Assembly (NCBI RefSeq): GCF_001412595.2
Contig: NZ_CP012640.2
Span: forward strand, 186,001-250,000
Reading direction: 5' to 3'
Length of the DNA stretch: 64,000 nt
Source: Massilia sp. WG5
Lineage (GTDB): Bacteria > Pseudomonadota > Gammaproteobacteria > Burkholderiales > Burkholderiaceae_D
Each line of letters begins with the position of its first letter. Within the stretch, counting starts at the first letter, position 1. Shown one piece after another: positions 46,660 to 55,764 of this stretch. A program made the position numbers and the translations under genes. The notes below the pieces were generated by a model that was not told the DNA's origin, did no database searches, and worked only from the letters and a program-made list of their open reading frames with translations.

Positions 46660-47571
46660 AAAATAGTAGGGATTGCCCGCCGCGAGCAGGTGCGAGAAAA
46701 AGAGTTGCGGCGTTTCCGCGGTCTCCTGGTTGTACAGGCAATGGATATCGAATCCTTCCCTGCGCATCTGCCGCATGACAATGGCGACTTCCTGCGGCAG
46801 CAGGGCGAATTTCGGCGCCACGGCGGTCCTGCCGTCCGCAAGGGGCTCGAAGTGCACCTCGTGCGACACACCCAGCCGCGGATCGATGGCTACGCCGCCC
46901 AGGGTCAGTTGTTCCCGGCGCAGGATGGACACCGACACCACCCCGTCCTCGTGGATCCTGGCCTCGCCGCCGAGGAGCCTGCCGAGCCGCGGCGCATCGA
47001 GCGTCGTGCTCGGGTTCAAGGGCGCGCTCTGCGGGAGCGGCGTACCGGTGGCGCGGACCACGTAATCGAGGCCGCGCGCCATGCCGTAGGAACTGCCGGT
47101 GCCGCGCAGGTGGACGAACCAGATCTGCGGGTCGAGGTCGAAAAAGTGCTGATGAAAAGCCTGGAACACCAGGCCGACGGACAGGATCCGGTCGATGACG
47201 GCATTGATTTCCTCGGCCGGCAGCGCGAGGTCGCCGTTGAGGATGGCGCGCCCCGGTCCGATCGACTGGAAGTAGAAGTCGTTATGAAGCGCAAAGGCCG
47301 GCTTGAACGGAATATCCGCCGGTCCGGCTACATCGTTCAGGTCCTTGCGCAGTTGAGAAACGTGCAGCACGCTCCCGCTCACATGGCCGCTTGCGCGTAG
47401 TATCCGCTGGATATCCTGGACCGGCAGGCTGCCCGTCGTGGGAGGCGGCATGACCGGGCCGGCCTGGCCGAACGCGCTGCCGGGGGTATTGGCAAGCACG
47501 GCGGCCATGACGGCCCCGCCGGCGGTCAGCGTCCTGCGCCGCCCGAAGTCTGGTTCGCGATCAGTGTTCAT
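46606..47571 (-). CDS. Tat-exported DUF1259 protein
   Basis: The 321-residue protein starts at the ATG at 47571, after a GAAGGAA site. It has a twin-arginine signal (FGRRRTLTAGG followed by a hydrophobic stretch ending FGQA). Two DUF1259 repeats follow, the first with FQAFHQHFFDLDP and the second with HEVHFEPLADGRTAV and FDIHCLYNQE. The many conserved His residues suggest metal binding, and the Tat route fits a protein folded with cofactor before export. The biochemical role of DUF1259 is unknown. It is near universal stress protein genes here. Confidence 0.85.
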   Translation of the reverse strand: MNTDREPDFGRRRTLTAGGAVMAAVLANTPGSAFGQAGPVMPPPTTGSLPVQDIQRILRASGHVSGSVLHVSQLRKDLNDVAGPADIPFKPAFALHNDFYFQSIGPGRAILNGDLALPAEEINAVIDRILSVGLVFQAFHQHFFDLDPQIWFVHLRGTGSSYGMARGLDYVVRATGTPLPQSAPLNPSTTLDAPRLGRLLGGEARIHEDGVVSVSILRREQLTLGGVAIDPRLGVSHEVHFEPLADGRTAVAPKFALLPQEVAIVMRQMRREGFDIHCLYNQETAETPQLFFSHLLAAGNPYYFSRVIRRVLQQTNTRLLS

Positions 47572-47745
47572 GGTCTGGTTTTCCTTCTTGTTACGCGGTT
47601 GAAGCTTCCGGCCGGGCGCGCGCCGTCCGGGCGCATGCCGGCCAGGCCTTTCGCCTCCCGTCTGAAGGGAACGCGGAAAGGCCATTCTGGTCAGCCCATG
47701 ATGTGTATTTCTGCGCTGTCGCAATGGTGTTTCTGGAACCCGATC

Positions 47746-48585
47746 TCAGTGGGCCATCAGCACAGGCAGGGTCAGGCGGTTCAGGATGGTGCGGCTGACC
47801 CCGCCGAGCAGCAGTTCGCGGAAGCGCGAATGACCGTAGCAGCCCAGGACCAGCAACCCGGCGCCGCTGTCGGCCGCCAGCGACAGCAGGGTCTCGCCGG
47901 CATCGCCGGCCGAGGGCTGCTGGCGCAGCTGGACGCGTACTCCATGTCGCGCGAGAAACTCCGTAATGCCGCGCCCGGCTTCGGGGTCGGGGATCCGTCC
48001 GCCGCCTTCGCCGTGGACGATGGCGACCTGTACCTCGCTGGCCTGCCGCAGGAATGGCAGGGACTGTCGCACCGCGCGCGCCGCTTCCGGGCTCGCATTC
48101 CAGGCCACCATGACCCGCTCGAAAGACGGCTCCAGCGTTCCGCTCCACGGCAGCACCATCACGGGGCAGGGCGCGTTCATCGCGACGTATTCGGGAACCG
48201 CCGCCTCGCTGCCGTGGTCCGCGTTGGCGGGATCGCGCTGGCTCAGCAGCACCAGGTCCGCATACATCGCCTGGGTGGCGAGGGCGTTGCCGGGATCCTC
48301 GCTGCCGACCCGGTGTTCGAAGGAAACGACGCCGGCGCGCCGCACCTGCTCATCGAACAGTGTGGCGCGCAGCTCGGCTTCCTGCTGCAGCTGCTCGAAC
48401 AGCGGCGTCAGGCCGCCCAGGTCGACGCCCGGCACGGCCGACTGGCGGATGAAGCGGTCGATGCCGGTCTGGGCCACCCCGACCAGGTGGGCCTGCTGTG
48501 CGACGGCGAGCCGGGCGGCGAAGGCGATGCGCTCGGCGGTCCTGCCCGGAGGGTCGATGTCGACGAGAATGGTGCGGTAGTCCAT
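47746..48585 (-). CDS. Universal stress protein, tandem UspA domains
   Basis: A 279-residue protein with two UspA domains (about 1-150 and 155-279). The first opens RTILVDIDPPG and the second VMVAWNASPEA. The nucleotide loop GCYGHSRFRELLLGG near the C-terminus follows the G-x2-G-x9-G pattern of ATP-binding members. Tandem Usps are commonly induced by oxygen or energy limitation. Its start is one base from the end of the GGDEF gene, so the two are likely co-transcribed. It is one of four such proteins in this window. Confidence 0.9.
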   Translation of the reverse strand: MDYRTILVDIDPPGRTAERIAFAARLAVAQQAHLVGVAQTGIDRFIRQSAVPGVDLGGLTPLFEQLQQEAELRATLFDEQVRRAGVVSFEHRVGSEDPGNALATQAMYADLVLLSQRDPANADHGSEAAVPEYVAMNAPCPVMVLPWSGTLEPSFERVMVAWNASPEAARAVRQSLPFLRQASEVQVAIVHGEGGGRIPDPEAGRGITEFLARHGVRVQLRQQPSAGDAGETLLSLAADSGAGLLVLGCYGHSRFRELLLGGVSRTILNRLTLPVLMAH

Positions 48586-48586
48586 G

Positions 48587-49675
48587 TCAGTCTCCTTGCT
48601 GGGTTGAAATCACATCGGGAACCGGTGCGAGCACCGTACGGTTGCGTCCTGCCTGCTTGGCCGCGTACATGGCAAGGTCTGCCGCACGCAGCAATTCGGG
48701 CCAGTCGGCATGCTGCCGGCCGAGGACGGCGACACCGATGCTGACCGTGAAGTGCAGCGGTCCCGCATCGGTCGCCAGGCACAGCCGGGCAATGTTCGTC
48801 CGGATGCGCTCGGCGCAGGCGACGGCGTCTTCGGTGCCCGCCTCGGGCATCACGCAGACGAATTCCTCGCCGCCGATGCGGCCGATGTAATCGGTCGAGC
48901 GCAGCATTTCCCGGCAGGCGCCGACCAGCGCGGACAAGGCGAGGTCGCCGGTGGCGTGGCCATGGCGGTCGTTGATCTGCTTGAAGTTGTCGATGTCGAG
49001 CATGGCGACCGCCAGTCGCCGGCCATGGCGGCGCGCCAGGGCGACGTCGTGCGTGGCCAGTTCGGTCACGTAGCCGCGCGCCAGCGCGCCGCTGAGGCTG
49101 TCGTGCCGGACGGCATGCAGCACGGCCTGCTCGGCGACCCAGGCGCGCCGGCGCAAGCGCAGGTTGGCCCGCGCCACGCCCAGCGCCAGCACCCACGACA
49201 CGCCCAGCAGCAGGACGGTATTCAGGAACAGCATCGCCGGCAGGGTGAGGGCGGCCGCGAGTACCAGCAGCGCCGACGGCGCCAGCGCCGCCAGCATGAA
49301 ACGCCATGGCCGCGGTTCGATCAGCGCCAGCACGAACATCGCGCCGGTGACGCCCGGCAGCGCCAGCATCAGTCCTTGCGACAGGAGCGCGGCGCAGGCC
49401 ACCATTGCCCCGGCCTGGGTCGCGTACAGCCAGGCGCAGCGCCACCCTGCGCTCCAGCGCAGGCGGCCCTGGCGATAGGCGAGCATGCCCAGCAGGGCCA
49501 TGACAACGCGGATGCGCAGCGTAAGGGCGGCCTGGGCCGGATCGATCCAGTAGTCCCATGCAGCGAACAGCAGCAGGAAGACGCCGAACACCGGACCCAG
49601 CACCGGCAGCAGTTGTGCGAGGCTGCGGTCGAGCTCATCGTCGAAGCCGTCGTTCGCCGGAAAGCCGCCGTGCAT
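48587..49675 (-). CDS. Membrane-bound GGDEF diguanylate cyclase
   Basis: The 362-residue protein is read from the ATG at 49675, preceded closely by GGGAGG; an ATG at 49687 is also in frame. About six hydrophobic segments (residues about 25-180) form a polytopic sensor region of the MASE type in general layout. The C-terminal GGDEF domain has GGEEF at residues 268-272 and an intact I-site (RSTD) five residues before. It should make c-di-GMP in response to a membrane signal. It is translated just before a universal stress protein, which suggests a shared stress input. Confidence 0.88.
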   Translation of the reverse strand: MHGGFPANDGFDDELDRSLAQLLPVLGPVFGVFLLLFAAWDYWIDPAQAALTLRIRVVMALLGMLAYRQGRLRWSAGWRCAWLYATQAGAMVACAALLSQGLMLALPGVTGAMFVLALIEPRPWRFMLAALAPSALLVLAAALTLPAMLFLNTVLLLGVSWVLALGVARANLRLRRRAWVAEQAVLHAVRHDSLSGALARGYVTELATHDVALARRHGRRLAVAMLDIDNFKQINDRHGHATGDLALSALVGACREMLRSTDYIGRIGGEEFVCVMPEAGTEDAVACAERIRTNIARLCLATDAGPLHFTVSIGVAVLGRQHADWPELLRAADLAMYAAKQAGRNRTVLAPVPDVISTQQGD

Positions 49676-49775
49676 GTCGCCTCCCATAGCGATCTGACTG
49701 TTATGATCTGGGTCAGGTTCATTCGCGCGCGGCGCAGGCCGCTGCGCAGTCGAAGCCAATATACGTCGGAAAGCC

Positions 49776-50849
49776 ATGGACAGGATCATGCTACGCCGTT
49801 TTGGTGTCCCGCTGCTGGTTTTCCTGGGCGGCCTGGCCGGGGCGTATGCGTGGCGTAGCCGCCACAGTGGCGACCCCGCCGAGGGCTTTGTCAGCGGCAA
49901 CGGCCGGATCGAGGCGATCGAGATCGACATCGCCACCCGACAGCCGGGGCGGATCGCCGACATCCTCGTCGACGAGGGTGACCTGGTCCGGGCCGGCCAG
50001 GTGGTCGCGCGCATGGACCTGCAGTCGCTGCAGGCCGAGCGTACCGAGGCGGCGGCGCGCGAGCAGCAGGCGCGCGACGCCGTTGCCGGCGCCCAGGCCC
50101 AGCTGGCCATGCGCACCAGCGACGAGGCCGCGGCCGCGGCCCTCGTGGTGCAGCGCGAGAGCGAGCTGGACGCCGCCCGGCGCCGGCTGGCGCGTTCGAC
50201 GACGCTGGCGGCCGCCGGCGCCGCCGCCGCGCAGGAGCTGGACGACGACCGGGCGCGCGTACGCAGTATCGAGGCGGCGGTCGAGGCCGCCCGGGCGCAG
50301 CGGAAAGCGGCCCGCGCTTCGGTCGACGCCGCCCAGGCCCAGCTGGTCGGTGCGCGCTCCGCCGTCGCCGCCGCCGTCGCGACCACCGCCCGCATCGACG
50401 CCGACCTGCGCGACGGCGTGCTGAAGGCGCCGCGCGCCGGACGCATCGAGTACCGCGTCGCCCAGCCGGGCGAAGTCCTCGCGGCCGGCGGCAAGGTCTT
50501 GAACCTGATCGACCTGACCGATGTCTACATGACGTTTTTCGTCCCCGAAGCCGCCGCCGGCCGCGTCGCCCTCGGCGCCGAGGTGCGCCTGCGCCTGGAC
50601 GCCGCGCCCGGCTTCGTGGTGCCGGCCCGGGTCAGCTATGTCGCCAGCGCAGCCCAGTTCACGCCGAAATCGGTCGAAACCGCCAGCGAGCGCGAGAAGC
50701 TGATGTTCCGCGTCAAGGCCCAGGTCGACCGCAAGGTGCTCGAACGTTATGCCAGCCATGTGAAAGCGGGTGTGCCGGGCGTGGCCTGGATACGGCTGGA
50801 TCCGCGCCGGCCGTGGCCGCCGGCGCTCGCCTTGCGGAGCGCGCCATGA
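49776..50849 (+). CDS. yhiI: HlyD/YhiI-like membrane-fusion protein
   Basis: A 357-residue periplasmic adaptor. A single N-terminal anchor ([16 protein letters not shown]) is followed by a lipoyl-like half-motif, a long Ala/Arg-rich coiled coil (about 75-200) and the second half with [15 protein letters not shown], then beta-barrel domains. With the next two genes it matches in order and length the E. coli yhiI-rbbA-yhhJ cluster (355, 911 and 375 residues). It should link the ABC exporter to the outer membrane. A -10-like TATGAT lies at 49702-49707. Its stop overlaps the rbbA start (ATGA). Confidence 0.88.
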   Translation: MDRIMLRRFGVPLLVFLGGLAGAYAWRSRHSGDPAEGFVSGNGRIEAIEIDIATRQPGRIADILVDEGDLVRAGQVVARMDLQSLQAERTEAAAREQQARDAVAGAQAQLAMRTSDEAAAAALVVQRESELDAARRRLARSTTLAAAGAAAAQELDDDRARVRSIEAAVEAARAQRKAARASVDAAQAQLVGARSAVAAAVATTARIDADLRDGVLKAPRAGRIEYRVAQPGEVLAAGGKVLNLIDLTDVYMTFFVPEAAAGRVALGAEVRLRLDAAPGFVVPARVSYVASAAQFTPKSVETASEREKLMFRVKAQVDRKVLERYASHVKAGVPGVAWIRLDPRRPWPPALALRSAP

Positions 50850-53584
50850 AGCGGGAGACCGGATTCGCGGCCAGGGTGTCCGGCTTGAGCCTGCGCTACC
50901 GAAAGGTGATGGCGCTGGACGGGGTCGACTTCGAGTTGCCGGCCGGCAGCCTCACCGGCCTGATCGGGCCGGACGGGGTCGGCAAGTCCAGCCTGCTGGC
51001 GGTGCTGGCCGGCGCCCGCCGCATCCAGCAGGGAAGCGTGGAGGTGCTTGGCGGCGACATGCGGCGGGCGGCCTTCCGTGCGCAGGTATGCCCGCGCATC
51101 GCCTACATGCCGCAGGGTCTCGGCAGGAACCTGTACGCCACCCTGTCGGTGGACGAGAACCTGCAGTTCTTCGGCCGCCTGTTCGGCCAGGACGCGGCGA
51201 CGCGGCGCGCGCGCATCGATCTGCTGGCCCGCAGCACCGGCCTCTACGCCTTCCTCGACCGTCCGGCCGGGCAGCTGTCGGGCGGCATGAAGCAGAAGCT
51301 CGGCCTGTGCTGCGCCCTGATCCATGAGCCCGACCTGCTCATCCTCGACGAACCCACCACCGGGATCGATCCGCTCGCGCGGGTCCAGTTCTGGGACCTG
51401 ATCGCCACGATACGAGGCGCGCGGCCGGGCCTGAGCGTGCTGGCGGCCACCGCCTACATGGACGAGGCCAGCCGCTTCGACCGGCTGGTGGCGCTCGACG
51501 CCGGCCGGGTGCTGGCGGCCGGCACGCCCCAGGGTTTGATGGCCCGGACCGGCGCCGCCAGCCTCGAGCAGGCCTTCGTCGGCCTGCTGCCGGCGGCGAA
51601 GCGGGCGGGCTACCGGCCGCCGCGCCCCACGCCCCTGGCGCGCGCCGCGGACGGCGAGGCCGCGGTCGAGGCCACGGGGCTGTCGCGCCGCTTCGGCGAT
51701 TTCGTCGCCGTACAGGACGTCAGCTTCCGGATCGCGCGCGGCGAGATCTTCGGCTTCATCGGCTCCAACGGCTGCGGCAAGACCACCACCATGAAGATGC
51801 TCACCGGGCTGCTGGCCCCCAGCGGCGGCGAAGCGCGCCTGTTCGGCCGGCCGCTGCGGCGGCAGGACGCCTCCACCCGCCGCCGGGTCGGCTACATGTC
51901 GCAGGGCTTCTCGCTCTACCAGGAGCTGAGCGTGCGCCAGAACCTGCTGCTGCATGCGCGCCTGTTCGACTTGCCCGAAGATCGCGCCCGGCAGCGCTGC
52001 GCGGCGATGACGCGGCGTTTCGGCCTCGACGCCGTGCTCGACATGCTGCCGGGCCGGCTGCCGCTCGGGATACGACAGCGTCTGTCGCTGGCGGTGGCGA
52101 TGGTGCACGAGCCCGAACTGCTGATCCTGGACGAGCCCACCTCCGGGGTCGACCCGATCGCACGGGATGGATTCTGGGAGCAGATGCTGCTGCTCTCGCG
52201 GCAGGACGGGGTAACGATCTTCATCTCGACGCACTTCATGAACGAGGCGGAGCGCTGCGACCGGGTCGCCCTGATGCATGCGGGACGCGTGCTGGCCTGC
52301 GGCACGCCCGAGGCGCTGCGCGCGCACCGCGGCGCGCCGGACCTCGAACAGGCTTTCATCGGCTGGCTGCGCGACGCCGACCCGGGCGCCGCCGGACCGG
52401 CGCCGGCCATGCCGAGGGAAGCCCGGCGCGCGCCTGCAGGTGGCGCGGCCGCCGGCTGGCTGCGGCGCGCCGGCAGCTATGCCTGGCGCGAGTCGCTGGA
52501 ACTATGGCGCGACCCGGTGCGCGCGATCCTTGCCATGTTCGGCTCGCTGCTCCTGATGATCGTGATCGGCTACGGCATCAGCATGGATGTCGAGAACCTG
52601 CGCTACGCCGTGCTGGACCGCGACCAGACCACGCTCAGCCGCGACTATGTGCTGAACCTGTCCGGCTCGCGTTATTTCACGGAGCGCGCACCGCTCGCCA
52701 GCTACGAGGAGCTGGACCGGCGCATGCGCTCGGGCGAGCTGGCGCTGGCGATCGAAATTCCGCCGGGCTTCGCGCGCGCGGTCGGGCATGGACGCCCGGC
52801 ACGGGTCGGGGCCTGGATCGACGGCGCCAATCCGGTGCGCGCCGAGACCGTCGACAGCTATGTCCAGGGCATGCACCGGCAGTGGCTGCACAGTCGGCCG
52901 GACATCGCGCCGGCGCCGGCACAGGCCGCGCCGGACAGGCTGGTGGACGTCGAAACCCGCTTCCGCTACAACCCGGACGTGCGCAGCCTGCCGGCGATGG
53001 TGCCGGCCATCATCGCCATCCTGCTGCTCAACCTGCCGGCCATGCAGGCCGCGCTGGCGGTCGTGCGCGAAAAGGAGATGGGGTCGATCGTCAACCTGTA
53101 CGTGACGCCGGTGCGGCGCAGCGAATTCCTGCTCGGCAAGCAGGCGCCCTACGTGGTGCTGGCGATGGCGAACGCCTTCGTCATGACCCTGCTGGCGGCG
53201 ACGGCGCTCGGCGTGCCCCTCAAGGGCAGCGTGGCGGCGCTGGCCGTCGCGGCTTTCCTCTACTGCGTCTGCTCGACAGGGATGGGCCTGCTGGCTTCCA
53301 GTTTCACCCGCAGCCAGATCGGCGCCATCTTCTTTACCATGATCGGCACGATGCTGCCCGCCATCCAGTTTTCGGGCCTGATCCATCCCGTGACGGCGCT
53401 GCAGGGGGCGGGGCGGGTGGTCGGCGAAGCCTACCCGGCCTCGCACATGCTGACGATCGCACGTGGCGTGTTCGGCAAGGCGCTCGGCTTTGCCGGACTG
53501 GCGCCCGATTTCCTGGCCCTGCTGGCGGCGGTGCCGGTGATCCTGGGGCTGGCGATCGCGGCCCTGCCGAAGCAGGAGCGCTGA
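50846..53584 (+). CDS. rbbA: RbbA-like fused double ABC ATPase and permease
   Basis: A 912-residue fusion of two ABC ATPase domains (about 10-240 and 280-500) and a C-terminal ABC-2 permease with about six spans. Walker A sites are GPDGVGKS and GSNGCGKT, and Walker B sites are [13 protein letters not shown] and [13 protein letters not shown]. The first signature is LSGGMKQ, but the second reads LPLGIRQ, so one ATP site may be weak. E. coli RbbA was described as a ribosome-bound ATPase, yet its context is that of a transporter, as here with YhiI and YhhJ partners. The exported substrate is unknown. Confidence 0.9.
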   Translation: MKRETGFAARVSGLSLRYRKVMALDGVDFELPAGSLTGLIGPDGVGKSSLLAVLAGARRIQQGSVEVLGGDMRRAAFRAQVCPRIAYMPQGLGRNLYATLSVDENLQFFGRLFGQDAATRRARIDLLARSTGLYAFLDRPAGQLSGGMKQKLGLCCALIHEPDLLILDEPTTGIDPLARVQFWDLIATIRGARPGLSVLAATAYMDEASRFDRLVALDAGRVLAAGTPQGLMARTGAASLEQAFVGLLPAAKRAGYRPPRPTPLARAADGEAAVEATGLSRRFGDFVAVQDVSFRIARGEIFGFIGSNGCGKTTTMKMLTGLLAPSGGEARLFGRPLRRQDASTRRRVGYMSQGFSLYQELSVRQNLLLHARLFDLPEDRARQRCAAMTRRFGLDAVLDMLPGRLPLGIRQRLSLAVAMVHEPELLILDEPTSGVDPIARDGFWEQMLLLSRQDGVTIFISTHFMNEAERCDRVALMHAGRVLACGTPEALRAHRGAPDLEQAFIGWLRDADPGAAGPAPAMPREARRAPAGGAAAGWLRRAGSYAWRESLELWRDPVRAILAMFGSLLLMIVIGYGISMDVENLRYAVLDRDQTTLSRDYVLNLSGSRYFTERAPLASYEELDRRMRSGELALAIEIPPGFARAVGHGRPARVGAWIDGANPVRAETVDSYVQGMHRQWLHSRPDIAPAPAQAAPDRLVDVETRFRYNPDVRSLPAMVPAIIAILLLNLPAMQAALAVVREKEMGSIVNLYVTPVRRSEFLLGKQAPYVVLAMANAFVMTLLAATALGVPLKGSVAALAVAAFLYCVCSTGMGLLASSFTRSQIGAIFFTMIGTMLPAIQFSGLIHPVTALQGAGRVVGEAYPASHMLTIARGVFGKALGFAGLAPDFLALLAAVPVILGLAIAALPKQER

Positions 53585-53585
53585 C

Positions 53586-54713
53586 ATGGCGACCCTGTCC
53601 CTGCGCAAGGTGTGGCGGCTCGGGATCAAGGAGCTGTGGAGCCTGTTGCGCGATCCGGTGATGCTGGGCCTGATCGTGTGGGCTTTCAGCGCCGGGGTCT
53701 GGATGGCCGCCACCGCCCAGCCGGACACCTTGAGCCGCGCCGCCCTGGCGATCGTCGACGAGGACCGCTCGCAGCTGGCGCTGCGCATCCGCGAAGCCTT
53801 CGCGCCGCCGCAGTTCGTCACGCCGGAGCTGATTTCGCTGGACCAGATGGACGCCCGCCTGGACCGCGGGCGCGCGACCTTCGTGCTGGTGATCCCGGCC
53901 GGCTTCCAGCGCCGTGTGCTGGCCGGACGCACGGCCGCGCTGCAGCTCAACGTGGACGCGACCCGCATGAGCCAGGCGTTTACCGGCAGCGGCTACGTGC
54001 AGCAGATCGTGCTCGGCGAAGTGGCGGCCTTCCTGCAGGGCGTGCGCGCGGAGCCGCCGCCCGCGGTGGAACTGTCGGTGCGGGCGCGCTTCAATCCGGC
54101 GCTCACGCCGTCCTGGTTCGGCGGCGTGATGGAGATGGTCAACAACATCACCATGCTGTCGGTGGTCCTCACCGGCGCCGCCCTGATCCGCGAGCGCGAG
54201 CACGGCACCGTCGAGCACCTGCTGGTGATGCCGGTGTCGCCGCTCGAGATCATGCTGGCCAAGCTGTGGGCGATGGCGGCGGTGGTGCTGCTGGCGGCGC
54301 TGCTGGCCCTGCTGCTGGTCCTGCGCACGCTGCTGCATGTCGGGATCCAGGGCTCGCTGGCGCTGTTCATGGCGGGCGCGGCGCTGCACCTGTTCGCCAC
54401 GGCCTCGCTCGGGATCCTGATGGCGACCGTGGCGCGCAGCATGCCGCAGTTCGGGCTGCTGGTGATCCTGGTGCTGCTGCCGCTGGAGATGCTGTCCGGG
54501 GCGAACACGCCGCGCGAAAGCATCCCCTACCTGCTGCGCGAACTCATGCTGCTGGCGCCGACCACCCATTTCGTCGAGTTGAGCCAGGCGATCCTGTTCC
54601 GCGGCGCCGGCATCGACGTCGTGTGGCGGCCCTTCCTGGCCCTGCTCGGCATCGGCGCGGTGCTGTTCGGCCTGTCGCTGGCGCGCTTCGGCAGGGCGAT
54701 GCGGCAAGACTGA
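53586..54713 (+). CDS. yhhJ: ABC-2 type permease (YhhJ-like)
   Basis: The 375-residue protein has one N-terminal span, a large periplasmic domain (about 45-175), and five C-terminal spans ending near residue 370. The ABC-2 membrane motif region EHGTVEHLLVMPVSPLEIMLAK, cited from EHLLVMPVS, is clear. It starts one base after rbbA ends and is likely the second permease half of the same exporter. Length equals that of E. coli YhhJ. Confidence 0.9.
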   Translation: MATLSLRKVWRLGIKELWSLLRDPVMLGLIVWAFSAGVWMAATAQPDTLSRAALAIVDEDRSQLALRIREAFAPPQFVTPELISLDQMDARLDRGRATFVLVIPAGFQRRVLAGRTAALQLNVDATRMSQAFTGSGYVQQIVLGEVAAFLQGVRAEPPPAVELSVRARFNPALTPSWFGGVMEMVNNITMLSVVLTGAALIREREHGTVEHLLVMPVSPLEIMLAKLWAMAAVVLLAALLALLLVLRTLLHVGIQGSLALFMAGAALHLFATASLGILMATVARSMPQFGLLVILVLLPLEMLSGANTPRESIPYLLRELMLLAPTTHFVELSQAILFRGAGIDVVWRPFLALLGIGAVLFGLSLARFGRAMRQD

Positions 54714-54726
54714 TCGAGGAGGCAAT

Positions 54727-55764
54727 ATGGAAACTACGATGACCGCAATGGTGCTGGATGCGCCCGGCCGCCCGCTGCGCAAGGCGGCGCTGCCGCTGCC
54801 CGCGCCGCAGGGCCATGAAATCCTGATCCGCGTGCGCGCCTGCGGCGTGTGCCGCACCGACCTGCACATCGTCGACGGCGAGCTGGCGCCGCACCTGCTG
54901 CCGCTGGTGCCGGGCCACGAGATCGTCGGCGAGGTGGCGGGCGCCGGGCCGCTGGCGCAGCGTTTCCGCGCCGGCCAGCGGGTGGGCGTACCCTGGCTCG
55001 GCTGGACCTGCAATGCCTGTCCTTGGTGCGTGGGCGGCCGCGAAAACCTGTGCGAGCACGCGCGCTTCACGGGCTACGACCGCCACGGCGGCTTTGCCGA
55101 GTACACGCTGGCCGACGAGCGCTACTGCTTCGCGCTGCCGGACGCCTACGACGACGTGCACGCGGCGCCGCTGCTGTGCGCCGGCCTGATCGGCTATCGC
55201 GCCTATGCGATGACGGGCCCGGCGCGCCGGCTCGGCCTGTACGGCTTCGGCGCCGCAGCCCACCTGATCGCGCAGCTGGCGCTGCGCCAGGGACGGGACG
55301 TGCTCGCGTTCACGCGCCCGGGCGACACCCGCTCGCAAGCCTTCGCGCGCGCGCTCGGCGCCGGCTGGGCCGGCCCGTCGGACGCGGCGCCCTCGAGCCC
55401 GCTGGACGCCGCCATCCTGTTCGCGCCGGCCGGCGAACTGGTGCCCCAGGCGCTGGCGGCCACCGCCAAGGGCGGGACCGTGGTCTGCGCCGGCATCCAC
55501 ATGAGCGACATTCCTGCCTTTCCCTACCGGCTGCTGTGGGGAGAACGCTGCGTGCGCTCGGTGGCGAACCTGACGCGCGCCGACGGCGATCGGTTCTTCC
55601 ACGAGGTCGATCACGGCGAGGTGCGCACGACGGTCGTGCGCTATGCCCTGGAAGACGCGAATGCGGCGCTGGACGACCTCAGGGCCGGGCGGATCGACGG
55701 CGCCGCCGTGCTGGTGCCGCCGGGCGCACGCTCAGCCGATCCCGAAGCGCCGCACCAGCCATGA
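54727..55764 (+). CDS. Zinc-dependent alcohol dehydrogenase
   Basis: A 345-residue medium-chain dehydrogenase. Catalytic zinc ligands are Cys in ACGVCRTDLH and His in PGHEIVGE, and the structural zinc cysteines are in CNACPWCVGGRENLC. The Rossmann loop reads LYGFGAAAH. It should interconvert alcohols and aldehydes with NAD(P). GAGGAGG lies just upstream of the ATG. It follows the exporter permease by 13 bases, so it may share the operon. Its last 33 bases overlap the convergent mgtA end. Confidence 0.88.
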   Translation: METTMTAMVLDAPGRPLRKAALPLPAPQGHEILIRVRACGVCRTDLHIVDGELAPHLLPLVPGHEIVGEVAGAGPLAQRFRAGQRVGVPWLGWTCNACPWCVGGRENLCEHARFTGYDRHGGFAEYTLADERYCFALPDAYDDVHAAPLLCAGLIGYRAYAMTGPARRLGLYGFGAAAHLIAQLALRQGRDVLAFTRPGDTRSQAFARALGAGWAGPSDAAPSSPLDAAILFAPAGELVPQALAATAKGGTVVCAGIHMSDIPAFPYRLLWGERCVRSVANLTRADGDRFFHEVDHGEVRTTVVRYALEDANAALDDLRAGRIDGAAVLVPPGARSADPEAPHQP

